A program made the position numbers and the translations under genes. The notes under the pieces were generated by a model. It saw nothing but the letters and a program-made list of their open reading frames with translations. It was not told the DNA's origin and made no database searches. From an uncultured Litoreibacter sp. (GTDB lineage: Bacteria > Pseudomonadota > Alphaproteobacteria > Rhodobacterales > Rhodobacteraceae), in the NCBI GenBank assembly GCA_947501685.1, contig CANMWQ010000006.1:62001-126000 (forward strand): a DNA stretch of 64,000 nt, written 5' to 3'. Of this stretch, positions 17,543-26,035 are shown one piece after another (positions within the stretch are counted from its first letter, which is position 1; each line of letters begins with the position of its first letter).

Positions 17543-17601
17543 GAAAGGAGCCTAACCCGGAGCCAACCGGTTCAAGAAATTGTGATTTATGACGGGCCTC
17601 A

Positions 17602-18177
17602 TCACGGGATGTGATTGACGGAGGCCACGTTCCAAACTCCGGCATCATGGTGCAGCTCCGTCACGGAAAGCGGGTCGATGGGTTGGGCCAGCGTGTCATA
17701 GGCGGTCTTGCCGGAGGCGCGTTGAAGCTGGGTCAGGATGATGCCGAAATGGGCGACGGCGATGATGTCGCTATGCCCCTCATCATTGAGCGCGTCCACC
17801 ACTTGGGCGGCACGGGCGGCGGCGTCGTTCCAGCTTTCGCCGTCGGGTGCGCGCACGTCGCCGGGGGCCTCCCAATAGGTTCGCGACAGCTCCGGGTCGC
17901 GGGCGGCGACGTCGTTGAACATCATGCCGTCCCAGATGCCGAAATTCAGCTCCCGTAAGCGGGGCTCATGGGGCAGGCGGTGCTGTTTGGTCTGGATCGC
18001 ATCTGCCGTGGCGGCGGCGCGTTGCAGATCAGAGCTGATCAAGACGGCTGCATCTGGAAGATGGTCCATCAGCCGCGCAATTTGTGCAGTGTCGCTGAGG
18101 TCGGCAGGCACGTCGCGCCAGCCTGTAAGGGCTTTTTGATGCGTGGGCCCGTGCCGCACCCACCACCAGCGGGTCAT
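17602..18177 (-). CDS. Histidine phosphatase family protein, probably CobC-like (alpha-ribazole phosphatase)
   Basis: A 191-aa phosphoglycerate-mutase-like phosphatase. The phospho-accepting motif is RHG at residues 8-10, with the second basic motif SSDLQRAAATADAI, a catalytic ELNFGIWDG segment, and the second His in VAHFGI. Its ATG overlaps the cobU stop as ATGA, so it is translationally coupled to a cobalamin lower-ligand gene; that context is why a CobC role (removing phosphate from alpha-ribazole-5-phosphate) is favoured. By sequence alone, other small-molecule phosphatases of the superfamily remain possible. Confidence 0.78.
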   Translation of the reverse strand: MTRWWWVRHGPTHQKALTGWRDVPADLSDTAQIARLMDHLPDAAVLISSDLQRAAATADAIQTKQHRLPHEPRLRELNFGIWDGMMFNDVAARDPELSRTYWEAPGDVRAPDGESWNDAAARAAQVVDALNDEGHSDIIAVAHFGIILTQLQRASGKTAYDTLAQPIDPLSVTELHHDAGVWNVASVNHIP

Positions 18178-18710
18178 GTTTTTACCTCAGGCAGCTGACC
18201 TTTCAAGGCCAGCGGCAGACCTGCGGTGACCTGCACAACAAGCTCCGCGCGTCGGGCAAGGCGCTGGTTGAACCGGCCTTGAATGTCGACAAAGGCGCGC
18301 GCGAGATTATTCTCGGGAACAATTCCGTTCCCCAATTCGTTTGTGACGATAGTCACTGGCCCGGTCTGACGTTCCAGCTGGGCAAAGAACTGATCGGATG
18401 CACGCGAAATATCAGCCTCTGCCAGAAGTAGATTGGACAGCCAAAGCGTGGCGCAATCTAGCAAGATTGCGGTGCCAGTCGCCTGGGCCGAGAGAGCAGC
18501 GGGAAGGTCGACGGGCTCTTCGACCGTCTGCCAGCCGAGGCCGCTTCTGGTCTGTTGGTGGCGGGCAATCTTGGCGCGCATCTCAGCGTCAAACGCTTGC
18601 GCGGTGGCGATATATGTCCGCGGTAACCCGGTGCCGATCACGAGTTGTTCAGCGAAATCTGATTTGCCAGATGCGGCCCCACCAATCACCATTGAAATAT
18701 GCGGTATCAT
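18174..18710 (-). CDS. cobU: Adenosylcobinamide kinase / adenosylcobinamide-phosphate guanylyltransferase
   Basis: A 178-aa bifunctional enzyme (CobU/CobP) that phosphorylates adenosylcobinamide and transfers GMP to it in assembly of the B12 nucleotide loop. It shows the P-loop GGAASGKS at residues 10-17, RTYIATAQAFDAEM, RHQQTR, a LLDCATLWLSNLL strand and IVTNELGNGIVPEN, all family marks. The ATG at 18710 is preferred; an AAGGAAA element lies upstream. It is followed, with an ATGA overlap, by the histidine phosphatase and is divergent from rpoH. No other cob genes are in the window. Confidence 0.93.
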   Translation of the reverse strand: MIPHISMVIGGAASGKSDFAEQLVIGTGLPRTYIATAQAFDAEMRAKIARHQQTRSGLGWQTVEEPVDLPAALSAQATGTAILLDCATLWLSNLLLAEADISRASDQFFAQLERQTGPVTIVTNELGNGIVPENNLARAFVDIQGRFNQRLARRAELVVQVTAGLPLALKGQLPEVKT

Positions 18711-18729
18711 GCCCACTGATGGTTTCCTT

Positions 18730-18759
18730 TGATCCAGATCTCGATCTTGTCCGTAATGA
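18730..18759 (+). promoter_or_regulatory. Candidate RpoE (ECF) promoter upstream of rpoH2
   Basis: TGATCC at 18730-18735 and TAATGA at 18754-18759 are separated by 18 bases. In Rhodobacter, RpoE promoters (including the one for rpoH2) have TGATC and TAAGA-type elements at this spacing. The -35 match is exact; the -10 differs. Position fits: 50 bases before the rpoH2 start. Identity is inference from resemblance. Confidence 0.35.
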
Positions 18760-18810
18760 ACACGACTACCAAGTAAATCGCCACGCAAAATTAAGTATGG
18801 GGGATACGAC

Positions 18811-19692
18811 ATGGCGCTAGATGCAAATTACGACCGCACATTGTCCCGCACGGCAATGAAAGCCGAGTTGTTGGATGCCGAAACCGAGTTGAAGCTGGCC
18901 TATGCCTGGCGAGACGATCGGGACGAAGAAGCGCTGCATCGCCTGATCACCGCCTACATGCGCCTCGCGATTTCGATGGCCGCCAAGTTCAAACGCTACG
19001 GCGCTCCGATGAATGATTTGATCCAAGAAGCGGGCCTTGGTCTGATGAAAGCCGCTGACAAGTTTGATCCTGACCGTGGGGTGCGGTTCTCTACCTATGC
19101 GGTGTGGTGGATTAAGGCCTCGATCCAAGACCACGTGATGCGCAACTGGTCGATGGTGCGCACTGGCTCGACCTCCTCGCAGAAATCCCTGTTTTTCAAC
19201 ATGCGCCGTGTTCAGGCGCGACTGGAGCGTGAAGCGGCGCAGCGGGGCGAGGCTCTGGACCGCTACCAGATGCGCGAAATGATCTCCGTTGAGGTGGGCG
19301 TGCCGCTGCATGACGTCGAGATGATGGAAGGGCGTTTGTCCGGTTCCGACTTCTCCCTGAACGCCACGCAATCGACCGAGGATGAAGGTCGCGAATGGAT
19401 TGATGCGCTGGAAGATGAAGGCCCGCAGGCCGAGGAAACCGTTGCATTCAAACATGACAACGACGCGCTGCGCGGCTGGCTGGTGACCGCCATGACCAAG
19501 CTGAATGACCGTGAGCAATTCATTGTCCGGGAGCGCAAACTGCGCGAGACCCCAAGGACGCTGGAATGCTTGGGCAACGAGCTGGGCTTGAGCAAAGAGC
19601 GGGTCCGTCAGTTGGAAGCGGCGGCCTTTGCCAAGATGCGCAAGTCGCTGGAAACGGATGCCGCCGAGGTGCATGAGTTCCTCGCGCATTGA
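18811..19692 (+). CDS. rpoH2: RNA polymerase sigma factor of the RpoH family, RpoH2-like
   Basis: A 293-aa sigma-70 family protein with region 2 (RLAISMAAKFKRYGAPMNDLIQE..., residues 51 to about 115), an RpoH box QKSLFFNMRR at 124-133, and region 4 (ECLGNELGLSKERVRQLEAAA, about 255-275). The opening MALDANYDRTLSRTAMKAEL resembles the RpoH2 branch of Rhodobacteraceae rather than RpoH1. In Rhodobacter RpoH2 answers singlet oxygen and other oxidative stress under RpoE. It directs core polymerase to heat-shock-type promoters; the hsp20 gene at 49342 has such a promoter. It stands alone, divergent from cobU. Confidence 0.9.
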   Translation: MALDANYDRTLSRTAMKAELLDAETELKLAYAWRDDRDEEALHRLITAYMRLAISMAAKFKRYGAPMNDLIQEAGLGLMKAADKFDPDRGVRFSTYAVWWIKASIQDHVMRNWSMVRTGSTSSQKSLFFNMRRVQARLEREAAQRGEALDRYQMREMISVEVGVPLHDVEMMEGRLSGSDFSLNATQSTEDEGREWIDALEDEGPQAEETVAFKHDNDALRGWLVTAMTKLNDREQFIVRERKLRETPRTLECLGNELGLSKERVRQLEAAAFAKMRKSLETDAAEVHEFLAH

Positions 19693-19784
19693 TTTTGTGC
19701 GAGAGGGCTTAGGCCAGCAAATCATTGCTCCCGAGGCAAACAGGCCTTACCTGTCAATAGGTTGATAGGTGAAGGACCACGATT

Positions 19785-20978
19785 ATGCTTGCCGGAAAGC
19801 GCATTCTTCTGATCATCGGAGGCGGCATTGCCGCGTTCAAATCGCTCGACCTGATCCGCAAGCTGCGCGAACAGGGCGCGGAGGTGACGCCTGTTCTGAC
19901 AAAAGCGTCGGAGGAGTTTGTGACGCCGCTCAGCGCCTCCGCTTTGTCCGCCCAGAAAGTGTACCGCGACCTGTTCAACCTGACCGATGAGGCCGAGATG
20001 GGCCATATCGAGCTGAGCCGCGCGGCAGACCTGATTGTGGTGGCCCCCGCAACAGCGGATCTGATGGCGAAGATGGCAAACGGGCTGGCCAATGATCTGG
20101 CCTCCACTTTGCTTTTAGCGACGGATAAGCGCGTGCTGATCGCGCCGTCGATGAATGTGCGCATGTGGCAGCACCCCGCGACGCAGCGAAATCTGGCAGT
20201 GCTGCAGGCAGACGGCATCCTTGTGACCGGCCCCGACGAGGGCGACATGGCCTGCGGCGAATACGGGCCGGGGCGCATGTCGGAGCCTTTGGCGATTGTG
20301 GAGGCCGTGGCCGCAGCGCTGGTGGACGGGCCATTGAAGGGCAAGAAAATCTTGGTGACCTCAGGCCCAACGCATGAGCGGATTGACCCGGTGCGCTACA
20401 TCGCCAATCGCTCTTCTGGCGCGCAAGGCACGGCGGTGGCGCGCGCGCTGTCGGCGCTGGGCGCGGAGGTGACCTTCGTGACAGGCCCGGCTGATGTTGC
20501 GCCACCCGAGGGTGTGAAAGTCGTGGCCGTTCAGACCGCAGCTGAGATGCTGGAGGCCGTGCAAAACGCTTTGCCCGTGGACGCGGCTGTGTTTGCCGCC
20601 GCTGTCGCCGATTGGCGGGTGGCGAGCGCGTCTAACAATAAGATCAAGAAGAGCAAAGCCGGGTTGCCCAAGCTAGAATTTGCGGAAAACCCGGACATTC
20701 TGGCCTCAGTGGCGCAGATGAAAAAGGGGCGTCCGGGTTTGGTGGTGGGCTTCGCCGCCGAGACGCAGGACGTCATTGAAAACGCGACGGCCAAACGCGA
20801 CCGCAAAGGCTGTGACTGGATCATCGCCAATGATGTCAGCCCGGAGACGGGCATTATGGGCGGGGATGAAAACGCGGTGACGGTGATCTCGGACAAGGGC
20901 GCTGACAGCTGGCCGCGTATGAGCAAAGCCCAGGTGGCCGCGCGGATTGCGGCACAGATCGCGGAAGCGCTGGCGTGA
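19785..20978 (+). CDS. coaBC: Bifunctional phosphopantothenoylcysteine decarboxylase / phosphopantothenate-cysteine ligase
   Basis: A 397-aa two-domain enzyme of coenzyme A synthesis. Residues 1-185 are the FMN-dependent CoaC decarboxylase ([24 protein letters not shown]; the substrate clamp with catalytic Cys in [15 protein letters not shown]). Residues 190-397 are the CTP-dependent CoaB ligase ([21 protein letters not shown] and the KKSKAG-like loop). Its stop overlaps the dut GTG start as GTGA, so coaBC and dut are coupled, a common bacterial arrangement. Length is normal. Confidence 0.96.
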   Translation: MLAGKRILLIIGGGIAAFKSLDLIRKLREQGAEVTPVLTKASEEFVTPLSASALSAQKVYRDLFNLTDEAEMGHIELSRAADLIVVAPATADLMAKMANGLANDLASTLLLATDKRVLIAPSMNVRMWQHPATQRNLAVLQADGILVTGPDEGDMACGEYGPGRMSEPLAIVEAVAAALVDGPLKGKKILVTSGPTHERIDPVRYIANRSSGAQGTAVARALSALGAEVTFVTGPADVAPPEGVKVVAVQTAAEMLEAVQNALPVDAAVFAAAVADWRVASASNNKIKKSKAGLPKLEFAENPDILASVAQMKKGRPGLVVGFAAETQDVIENATAKRDRKGCDWIIANDVSPETGIMGGDENAVTVISDKGADSWPRMSKAQVAARIAAQIAEALA

Positions 20979-21433
20979 GCGTCACGGTGCAGGTCACTTG
21001 GGCCGAAGGCGCGGATCAGAGCCTTGGTCTGCCGCGCTATGAGACCTCTGGAGCTGCGGGGGCGGACCTGCGGGCGAACCTAGAAAACAAGGCCTCCGTG
21101 ATACTTGCGCCCGGCGCGTGGGCGCTGGTGCCCACCGGGTTAAAGATCGCGCTTACGCATGGGTTTGAGGCGCAGATACGGCCCCGTTCCGGCTTGGCGC
21201 TGAAACATGGGATCAGCCTGCCCAACACGCCCGGCACGATTGACAGCGACTACCGGGGCGCGTTGGGGGTGATCGTGATCAACCACGGCGACGCGCCTTT
21301 TGTCATCGAACATGGTGACCGGATCGCGCAGCTGGTGGTGGCCCCCGTCGTGCAGGCGCAGTTTGCGCAGGTCGATACGCTTGACGAGACGCCGCGCGGC
21401 GCGGGCGGGTTCGGCTCCACCGGGAGGGGCTGA
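20975..21433 (+). CDS. dut: dUTP diphosphatase
   Basis: A 152-aa trimeric dUTPase that hydrolyses dUTP to dUMP, keeping uracil out of DNA and feeding dTMP synthesis. The five motifs are visible: [10 protein letters not shown] (1), [11 protein letters not shown] (2), [12 protein letters not shown] (3), HGDRIAQLV (4), and [12 protein letters not shown] (5). The GTG start overlaps the coaBC stop (GTGA), and the stop overlaps the start of the thiF/moeB-like gene by one base (TGATG). The three genes form a tight operon. Confidence 0.96.
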   Translation: MSVTVQVTWAEGADQSLGLPRYETSGAAGADLRANLENKASVILAPGAWALVPTGLKIALTHGFEAQIRPRSGLALKHGISLPNTPGTIDSDYRGALGVIVINHGDAPFVIEHGDRIAQLVVAPVVQAQFAQVDTLDETPRGAGGFGSTGRG

Positions 21434-22476
21434 TGGGCGTCGTTCTGCTGCTGGCCGCAGGGCTGTACGTGCTGGGCCGCGTCATGGGTGCGTCAAAACT
21501 GGCGCGATTGTTGCTGCCGGGCTTGGTCATTCTGGCGGTCGTAATCCTTCAGGCAACTTTGCCCGCCGGACATGCGCTGAAAGAGGCCACGGGCGGGTCC
21601 TTGGGCAATTGGCTGATAGTGCTGGGGCTGGCAGCGCTGGCGGGGGGCTACAGCTTTGCACTGGGCCTCTTGCGCGCGCGCCATGATAAGGCTGAGGCGC
21701 CTGCGCCTGTGTCCAGCGGCGCGTTCAGCAGCGCAGAGCTGGATCGCTACGCGCGCCATATTGTGCTGCGGGAGATCGGTGGTCCGGGGCAGAAGAAGCT
21801 GAAAGCGGCCAAAGTGCTGGTGGTGGGCGCTGGCGGGCTGGGGGCTCCGGCGTTGCAATATCTGGCGGCCGCCGGGGTTGGGACGATTGGGATTGTGGAT
21901 GATGACACGGTCTCTGTCAGCAATCTGCAACGGCAGGTGATTCACCGGGACTCGGATATTGACCGGCCCAAAACCCAGTCGGCGGCGGATGCGCTGCTGG
22001 CGCAGAACCCGTTCGTTGACGTGAAGCTGTACCAACGCCGTCTGGGCCGCGAGGACACGGCGGAGCTGGTCTCGGAGTATGACATCATGCTGGACGGCAC
22101 CGACAATTTCGAGACGCGCTACGCCGTGAATGCGGCTTGCGTTGCAGCGGGCAAGCCGTTGATTTCGGCGGCAATCACGCAATGGGAGGGGCAGATCAGC
22201 CTCTATGATCCCAGCGCGGATGCGCCCTGCTATGCCTGCGTCTTCCCCAAAGCTCCTGCGGCAGAATTGGCCCCGTCTTGCGCCGAGGCGGGCGTGGTCG
22301 GGGCATTGCCGGGCGTGATGGGCTCGATGATGGCGGGGGAGGCGATCAAGTGGATCACCGGGGCCGGACAAGGCTTGCAGGGGCGGCTGATGATCTATGA
22401 TTTGCTCTATGCGGAAAGCCGCGTGATCAAGGTGGCACGTCGCCCGGATTGCGCGGTCTGCGGGTCCGGTGGATAA
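21433..22476 (+). CDS. HesA/MoeB/ThiF family E1-like adenylyltransferase with an N-terminal membrane region
   Basis: 347 aa. Residues 1-80 hold two or three hydrophobic segments ([43 protein letters not shown]), then an E1-like domain begins at about residue 97: nucleotide-binding VVGAGGLGAPAL, DDDTVSVSNLQRQ, RPKTQSAA and DGTDNFETR. Two zinc-binding pairs are present, CYAC in the C-terminal third and CAVC at residues 340-343. MoeB and ThiF activate the C-terminus of the sulfur carriers MoaD or ThiS. The membrane-anchored front is not part of standard MoeB (about 250 aa). Whether it serves molybdopterin or another carrier is open. It is translated with dut. Confidence 0.85.
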   Translation: MGVVLLLAAGLYVLGRVMGASKLARLLLPGLVILAVVILQATLPAGHALKEATGGSLGNWLIVLGLAALAGGYSFALGLLRARHDKAEAPAPVSSGAFSSAELDRYARHIVLREIGGPGQKKLKAAKVLVVGAGGLGAPALQYLAAAGVGTIGIVDDDTVSVSNLQRQVIHRDSDIDRPKTQSAADALLAQNPFVDVKLYQRRLGREDTAELVSEYDIMLDGTDNFETRYAVNAACVAAGKPLISAAITQWEGQISLYDPSADAPCYACVFPKAPAAELAPSCAEAGVVGALPGVMGSMMAGEAIKWITGAGQGLQGRLMIYDLLYAESRVIKVARRPDCAVCGSGG

Positions 22477-22507
22477 CCTAGCGCCCTAGCGGTCACCCTG
22501 TGCAAAA

Positions 22508-22523
22508 CCACAATCTGTTGTGG
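22508..22523. other. Perfect 6-4-6 palindrome downstream of the thiF/moeB-like gene
   Basis: CCACAA-TCTG-TTGTGG forms a perfect inverted repeat 32 bases after the stop of the E1-like gene and 148 bases before ybjN. There is no T-run on the plus strand, so it is a weak terminator candidate; it could also be a regulator site for the ybjN gene. No family-specific site is recognised. Confidence 0.35.
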
Positions 22524-22670
22524 GTAACCCGAAATAAGCGCTTTACAGACAGGCCCCTAAAGCACACCATATTTGGTATGAGTTGGCGATGATCCTAGCC
22601 ACTCTTTGATTTGGACCCAGTGCTTAGTGGCGATCAACGTCACAGGCACCAGAGCAGTTAGGGGCCGCAT

Positions 22671-23174
22671 ATGACGCAGCTGGAACATTTCCTCGACACG
22701 GAGGATCTCCACCCGATTGATTTGGTGGAATCCCTTGCCGAACAGCATGAATGGGACTTCGACCGTGTCGCCGAAGACCAGATCGCCATGGCCATCGAGG
22801 GCCAGTGGCGGACCTATTCCATCACCCTTGCCTGGTCGAGCCATGACGAGACGCTGCGGATGGTCTCCACCTTCGAGATGGAGCCGCCGCCAGAGCGGCT
22901 GCCTGCGCTTTATGAGGTGCTCAACCGCGCCAATGACACGTGCTGGACCGGGGCGTTTAGCTATTGGCGGGCGCAAAAGCTGATGGTGTATCGCTACGGG
23001 TTGCTCTTGTCGGGCGGCGCGGGGGCGGGCGCGGATCAGATAGACCGGATGCTGGCTGCTGCGGTGCTGGCCTCCGAGCGGCTTTATCCGGCGTTCCAGC
23101 TGGTGTGCTGGGGCGACCGGACCCCCGCCGAGGCGATGCAGGTTGCCATTGCAGAGGCTTACGGGCGCGCCTAA
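22671..23174 (+). CDS. YbjN domain-containing protein
   Basis: A 167-aa cytoplasmic protein matching the YbjN family, a type III secretion chaperone-like fold. Marks are EQHEWDFDRVAEDQIAM near the N-terminus, the central ALYEVLNRANDTCWTGAFSYW, and the C-terminal LVCWGDRTPAEAM. In E. coli YbjN affects motility and stress phenotypes, but no biochemical function is settled. AGGGG lies ahead of the ATG. It sits next to proC, an adjacency I recall in many Rhodobacteraceae, with a gap of about 30 bases that suggests co-transcription. Confidence 0.88.
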   Translation: MTQLEHFLDTEDLHPIDLVESLAEQHEWDFDRVAEDQIAMAIEGQWRTYSITLAWSSHDETLRMVSTFEMEPPPERLPALYEVLNRANDTCWTGAFSYWRAQKLMVYRYGLLLSGGAGAGADQIDRMLAAAVLASERLYPAFQLVCWGDRTPAEAMQVAIAEAYGRA

Positions 23175-23203
23175 TCTTTGCCCCCAATGAACCGGGGATG
23201 GCG

Positions 23204-24013
23204 ATGGATTTAACGACAATTAACACGCGCGGGCTGGTGTTGCTGGGCTGCGGCAAGATGGGCTCCGCGCTGCTGGAAGGCTGGCTGGCGCAGGGCGTTG
23301 ATGCTGCCGCTGTCTATGTGATTGACCCCAAACCCTCGGACTGGCTGCTGGCGCAGGGGGTGCATGTGAACGCCGTGCTGCCGGACGCGCCTGCTTTGGT
23401 GTTGATTGCGGTCAAGCCGCAAATGATGGGCGACGCGCTGCCAGCGCTTCAGGGGTTCGGCGATGACACTGTATATCTCTCCATCGCGGCGGGCACGCCG
23501 ATTGCGGCCTTTGAGGCCGCGTTCGGACCGTCCGCACGGATCATACGGTCCATGCCCAACACCCCGGCAGCGATTGGCATGGGCATCACCGCGATTGTTG
23601 GCAATGCTCTGACCCGTGACAGCGATATGGATTTGGCGGAGGCCTTGCTGCGGGCCGTGGGCGAGGTTGTACGGCTGAATGATGAAGAAGATATTGACGC
23701 GGTGACCGGAGTGTCCGGCTCGGGGCCTGCTTACGTGTTTCACCTGATCGAAACCATGGCCGCAGCGGGGCAGGCGCAGGGCCTGTCGGCTGAGCTGGCG
23801 ATGAAACTGGCCAAGGCCACCGTGGCGGGTGCGGGCCAGTTGGCGATGCAGGCGGAGGACAGCCCGTCGCAATTGCGCGTCAACGTGACCAGCCCGAACG
23901 GCACCACGCAGGCCGCGTTGGAGGTGTTGATGGATGAAGACCGGGGCTTCCCGAAGCTGGTGGGCGAGGCCGTCGCCGCCGCGACAAACCGAGGCCGGGA
24001 ACTGCGCGGATGA
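23204..24013 (+). CDS. proC: Pyrroline-5-carboxylate reductase
   Basis: A 269-aa NAD(P)H-dependent enzyme making proline from pyrroline-5-carboxylate. The dinucleotide fold is LLGCGKMGSALLEGWL near the N-terminus; then LIAVKPQMM, RSMPNTPAAIGMGITA, and the signature VTGVSGSGPAYVFHLIE with the catalytic loop, and SPNGTTQAALEVL. The ATG at 23204 has GGGGA five bases upstream; an ATG at 23198 is equally in frame. Its stop overlaps csaA as ATGA. The proC - csaA - dehydrogenase genes are one coupled run. Confidence 0.95.
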   Translation: MDLTTINTRGLVLLGCGKMGSALLEGWLAQGVDAAAVYVIDPKPSDWLLAQGVHVNAVLPDAPALVLIAVKPQMMGDALPALQGFGDDTVYLSIAAGTPIAAFEAAFGPSARIIRSMPNTPAAIGMGITAIVGNALTRDSDMDLAEALLRAVGEVVRLNDEEDIDAVTGVSGSGPAYVFHLIETMAAAGQAQGLSAELAMKLAKATVAGAGQLAMQAEDSPSQLRVNVTSPNGTTQAALEVLMDEDRGFPKLVGEAVAAATNRGRELRG

Positions 24014-24342
24014 TCAGTTTTGACGATTTCATGAAGGTGGATATTCGCGTGGGCCAGATCACCCGCGCCGAGGCGTTTCCGGAGGCCCGCAAACCCGCGA
24101 TCAAGCTCTGGGTCGATTTCGGGAAAGAGCTGGGCGAGAAGAAAAGCTCCGCCCAGATCACCCGGCATTACACGCCTGAGGAGCTGCCCGGCAAACGGGT
24201 GATGGCGGTGGTGAATTTCCCGCCCCGCCAGATCGGGCCAGTGATGTCGGAGGTCTTGGTTTTGGGCGTGCCGGACGAAGACGGCGAGGTCGTGCTGCTG
24301 GTCCCCGACAAGGACGTGCCCATGGGTGGAAGACTGTATTGA
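24010..24342 (+). CDS. csaA: CsaA-like tRNA-binding domain protein
   Basis: A 110-aa stand-alone tRNA-binding (OB-fold) domain: FMKVDIRVGQITRAEAFPEA, then KLWVDFGKELGEKKSSAQIT, MAVVNFPPRQIGPVMSEVLVLG. This matches CsaA of Bacillus, a dimer with chaperone and tRNA-binding activity, and the C-terminal domain of methionyl-tRNA synthetases. The start overlaps the proC stop (ATGA), and the stop overlaps the next ATG by one base (TGATG). A clear function in alphaproteobacteria is not established. Confidence 0.9.
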   Translation: MISFDDFMKVDIRVGQITRAEAFPEARKPAIKLWVDFGKELGEKKSSAQITRHYTPEELPGKRVMAVVNFPPRQIGPVMSEVLVLGVPDEDGEVVLLVPDKDVPMGGRLY

Positions 24343-25292
24343 TGAAGACGCTGCTGATTTCCAAACGCCTGCCTGACAGCGTTTTGGCCGAGGCGCGAGA
24401 GCGCTACGACGTGACCCTGCGCGAGACGGAGGCGTCTATGAGTGCTGAAGAGGTCTCTGACGCGCTGGGGTCCTATGACGCGATCCTGCCGACGCTGGGG
24501 GATGATGTATCCGAGGCGGCGATCAGAGGCTGCGCGGATCTGCGCTGCGGGATCATCGCCAATTTCGGGGTCGGCTTTAACCATATCGACGTGGCGGCGG
24601 CGCAGGCGCGGGGGCTGGTGGTCAGCAACACGCCCGGCGCTGTCACCGATGCCACGGCGGATATCGCGATCACGCTGATGCTGATGACCGCGCGCCGCGC
24701 GGGCGAGGGGGAGCGGCTGGTACGCTCCGGCGGCTGGGGCGGCTGGCAGCCGACGCAAATGCTGGGGCTGCATATCAGCGGGAAAACCGTTGGGATCATA
24801 GGGATGGGCCGGATCGGGCAGGCCATCGCGCAGCGGTGTCATGGCGGATTTGGCTGCAGAATTGTCTTTGCGAACCGGTCCGAGAAGTCGGTGCCGCATG
24901 CCACGCAGCTGGGCTCAATGGCGGAGGTGGCGCAGGCCGCCGATATCGTGTTCGTGGCCACGCCGGGCGGCCCTGAGACGCGGCACTTGGTTGATGCCAA
25001 TGTGCTGGGGGCCATGCAGCCGCACGCCATTCTGGTTAACATTTCACGCGGCGATGTGGTGGATGAGACGGCGCTGATTGCAGCCTTGAAGGCCGGGCAA
25101 TTGGCAGGTGCCGGGCTAGACGTCTACGAGCATGAGCCGGTGGTGCCTGAGGCTTTGAGGGCGATGGAGAACGTCACGCTGCTGCCGCATCTGGGCACCA
25201 ATGCTTTGGAGGTCCGGGAGGATATGGGCCGCATGGCCTTGGCCAATCTACATGCGTATTTTGACGGAAAGACGGTGCCGAACCCGGTTTAG
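24342..25292 (+). CDS. D-2-hydroxyacid dehydrogenase (glyoxylate/hydroxypyruvate reductase type)
   Basis: A 316-aa NAD(P)-dependent D-isomer-specific dehydrogenase. The catalytic domain flanks a Rossmann domain with VGIIGMGRIGQAIA; substrate and catalytic residues are the Arg in NISRGDVVDE, a Glu in the DVYEHEP segment, and His in LLPHLGTN. Relatives reduce glyoxylate, hydroxypyruvate or other 2-keto acids. The ATG at 24342 overlaps the csaA stop by one base; a TTG three bases earlier is less likely. Exact substrate cannot be read from the sequence. Confidence 0.9.
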   Translation: MKTLLISKRLPDSVLAEARERYDVTLRETEASMSAEEVSDALGSYDAILPTLGDDVSEAAIRGCADLRCGIIANFGVGFNHIDVAAAQARGLVVSNTPGAVTDATADIAITLMLMTARRAGEGERLVRSGGWGGWQPTQMLGLHISGKTVGIIGMGRIGQAIAQRCHGGFGCRIVFANRSEKSVPHATQLGSMAEVAQAADIVFVATPGGPETRHLVDANVLGAMQPHAILVNISRGDVVDETALIAALKAGQLAGAGLDVYEHEPVVPEALRAMENVTLLPHLGTNALEVREDMGRMALANLHAYFDGKTVPNPV

Positions 25293-25312
25293 TTCTCAGT
25301 CTAGTTCGCGAT

Positions 25313-25891
25313 CTAGTTTCCTGTCGCTTCCCGCCAATGGCGTCTGCACAGCGACACGTAGGTTTCGTTGCCGCCCACTTGCACCTGCGCGCCGTCGGTC
25401 ACTGCCTCGCCGTCGGCCCCTTTACGGATCACCATCGTGGCCTTGCGCCCGCAATGGCAGATGGTGCGGACCTCGCGCATCTCGTCGGCCAGGGCCAGCA
25501 GGGTGGCGGAGCCGGGAAATAATTCTCCACGGAAGTCGACACGTAGGCCGTAGCACATGACCGGAACGCCCAGATCATCGACGGCGCGGGCAAGCTGCCA
25601 AACTTGTTCTTTGGACATCCATTGCGCCTCGTCGACCATGACGCAGGCGAGGGGGCCTTTGGCGATGCGGGCTTCGATGATCGCGAACAGATCGTCCTGC
25701 GTGCCGTAGGTGATGGCGGGTTTGGCAAAACCGATGCGGCTGCCGATTTGGCCGGTGCCCGCGCGGTCATCGAAATTGGCGGTGAGCAGCAAGCACTCCA
25801 TGCCCATTTCTTGATAATTATGCGCGGCTTGCAGCAGCAAGGTCGACTTGCCGGCGTTCATTGTGGAGTAGTGGAAATACAGCTTGGCCAT
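25313..25891 (-). CDS. tdk: Thymidine kinase
   Basis: A 192-aa type II thymidine kinase for the salvage of thymidine to dTMP. Marks: P-loop YSTMNAGKSTLLLQ near the N-terminus, Walker-B-like MVDEAQWM with the catalytic Glu, YGLRVDFRGELFPGS lasso-type segment, and zinc-binding cysteines (CHCGRKA and a C-terminal CRRHW). The ATG at 25891 is supported by the family N-terminus. It converges with the dehydrogenase gene ending at 25292 and is divergent from the small regulator-like gene at 26036. Confidence 0.95.
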   Translation of the reverse strand: MAKLYFHYSTMNAGKSTLLLQAAHNYQEMGMECLLLTANFDDRAGTGQIGSRIGFAKPAITYGTQDDLFAIIEARIAKGPLACVMVDEAQWMSKEQVWQLARAVDDLGVPVMCYGLRVDFRGELFPGSATLLALADEMREVRTICHCGRKATMVIRKGADGEAVTDGAQVQVGGNETYVSLCRRHWREATGN

Positions 25892-26035
25892 GGATCGCCG
25901 TCTAGCGTTCTTTGCGGTTCAGTTCAACGGGCGGTTGCCCGTACGTCAACCGGGTTCCGTCATGCCTTGGCAGGTGGATCGGAATAGTGCTATGAGCCTT
26001 TAAACTAATGATAATGATGCGATAAAGGGGAAAAA

